Shown here piece by piece: positions 14,584 through 15,346 of a stretch of 15,346 bases of DNA. The DNA is taken from positions 1-15,346 of the forward strand of contig CASGAK010000045.1 in assembly GCA_949299435.1 (NCBI GenBank), given 5' to 3'. Within the stretch, counting starts at the first letter, position 1, and each line of letters starts with the position of its first letter. The translations under genes were made by a program, and so were the position numbers. The DNA comes from an uncultured bacterium. GTDB taxonomy: Bacteria; Cyanobacteriota; Vampirovibrionia; Gastranaerophilales; Gastranaerophilaceae. The notes beneath the pieces are model-generated. The model was not told the DNA's origin. It did not search any database and saw nothing but the letters and a program-made list of their open reading frames with translations.

Positions 14584-14922
14584 TTAAACGTCTAATTGTT
14601 CACCACATTTTTTACAAACACGTACTTTTTTACCATCTACTACTTCGTGTTTGATCCTTGTCGGTTTTTCGCAAGCCGGACATACTACCATAACATTTGA
14701 TGCGTCCATCGGAGCTTCAAGTTTAATTAGTCCGCCCTGTATGCCTGCCATCGGCTGAGGTTTTTGAGCCTTTGTAATCATATTTACACCTTCTACTGTC
14801 ACTTTTGACTTTGAAGGATCAGCTTTTTTTATGTTGCCGATTTTGCCTTTGTCTTTGCCTGACAAAACGATAACTCTGTCACCGTTTTTTACATGCAAAC
14901 TCTTTTTATTTTTGTCTTTCAT
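14584..14922 (-). CDS. rplX: 50S ribosomal protein L24
   Basis: A 112-residue L24, an assembly initiator of the large subunit. The KOW motif is visible (KNGDRVIVLSGKDKGKIGNI), followed by VEGVNMITKAQKP and IKLEAPMDASNVMVVCP. The C-terminus carries paired cysteines (CPAC and CKKC) that could bind zinc, as in many bacterial L24. GGAG precedes the ATG by about 10 bases. Confidence 0.97.
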   Translation of the reverse strand: MKDKNKKSLHVKNGDRVIVLSGKDKGKIGNIKKADPSKSKVTVEGVNMITKAQKPQPMAGIQGGLIKLEAPMDASNVMVVCPACEKPTRIKHEVVDGKKVRVCKKCGEQLDV

Positions 14923-14951
14923 TAGTGTATTTCTCCATTTTTCATACGGAT

Positions 14952-14968
14952 CCGATATTTGATATCGG
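14952..14968 (-). promoter_or_regulatory. Short hairpin in the rplN-rplX spacer
   Basis: CCGATAT and ATATCGG pair around a TTG loop (7 bp) with no U-tract. It could be a processing or stability element; weak evidence. Confidence 0.3.
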
Positions 14969-15006
14969 GCGTAATTACTATTAATAGGTTATCGACCTTT
15001 TTTGAA

Positions 15007-15346
15007 CTATATTACCTCAGGAGCTAAAGATATAATTTTCATATATCCTTTATCTCTTAACTCACGTGCTACAGGTCCGAAAACACGAGTTCCACGAGGG
15101 TTACCGTCTTTGTTAATGATTACTGCAGCATTTTCGTCAAATCTGATTACTGATCCGTCTTCGCGTTTGATATCAGCTTTTGTTCTAACAACAACCGCTC
15201 TTACAACTTCACCTGATTTTACTGTTTGGTTTGGTGCTGCTGATTTTACTGAAGCAACAATTTCGTCGCCTACAGCTGCGAATTTTTTGTTAGAGCTGCC
15301 CATAACACGAATACATAACAGTTGTTTTGCACCTGTATTATCTGCT
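15007..15346 (-). CDS. rplN: 50S ribosomal protein L14 (about 10 N-terminal residues beyond the right edge)
   Basis: The frame is open to the window edge and begins ADNTGAKQLLCIRVMGSSNK, so the Met at 15303 is internal. The missing part is about 10 residues of the usual 122. Further L14 landmarks are VVRTKADIKREDGSVIRFDENAAV and the end RVFGPVARELRDKGYMKIISLAPEVI. L14 is at the subunit interface. It starts the visible part of the spc-type operon; rpsQ and others would lie to the right. Confidence 0.97.
   Translation of the reverse strand, partial: ADNTGAKQLLCIRVMGSSNKKFAAVGDEIVASVKSAAPNQTVKSGEVVRAVVVRTKADIKREDGSVIRFDENAAVIINKDGNPRGTRVFGPVARELRDKGYMKIISLAPEVI

Noticed and set aside
15007..15303. 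L14 starting at the Met at 15303
   Set aside because: The frame continues upstream with the canonical ADNTGAKQLLCIRV to the window edge, so this Met is internal.
1..15346. CRISPR array, insertion sequence or prophage
   Set aside because: No regularly spaced direct repeats, transposase or integrase frames, terminal inverted repeats or phage structural genes were seen.

Overview
This is an AT-rich bacterial chromosomal window. It has no recognisable tRNA, rRNA, CRISPR array, transposase or phage gene. The most likely source is a gut-type Gastranaerophilales/Vampirovibrionia (Melainabacteria) genome. That call rests on the pilin-like protein, whose AFTMAEVLITLGIIG-type N-terminus and GWEIKSDYPW C-terminus resemble a family greatly expanded in that group, and on several small lineage-type hypothetical proteins. 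It is recall-based and needs a database search. Codon use looks homogeneous, so most of the window appears native.

Left part (1-5.4 kb): the 5' end of an elongation factor G gene runs off the left edge on the minus strand and carries an odd GTP-binding P-loop. Divergent from it is a type IV pilin-like gene. Its start codon and Shine-Dalgarno are separated from its body by a run of 12 G that puts the leader out of frame, which looks like a phase-variable ON/OFF switch. Then come a full phenylalanyl-tRNA synthetase beta gene without pheS, a secreted SH3-like protein two bases behind it, and a convergent family 2 glycosyltransferase.

Middle part (5.4-11.2 kb): rplI is followed by three tightly packed one-carbon genes: a MetE-core/UROD-like methyltransferase with an intact-looking zinc thiolate site, a CooC-type ATPase with the CxC motif, and folD. 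The genes overlap or nearly touch and the first two use TTG starts. Together they suggest a corrinoid/Wood-Ljungdahl-like methyl-transfer cassette. Next come a small coiled-coil protein, a DnaJ-type co-chaperone with only one four-cysteine zinc cluster, and a beta-rich outer-membrane-like protein without a visible signal peptide.

Right part (11.2-15.35 kb, all minus strand): part of the spc ribosomal protein operon in the order rplN-rplX-rplE-rpsN-rpsH, a terminator, a gene remnant with another terminator, then rplF-hypothetical-rplR under its own likely promoter and a 17-bp bidirectional terminator. The usual rpsE-rpmD-rplO-secY genes do not follow rplR. The operon is therefore split into at least two transcription units with lineage-specific small ORFs inserted. 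Structured RNA elements lie directly upstream of the rpsH and rplF ribosome binding sites.
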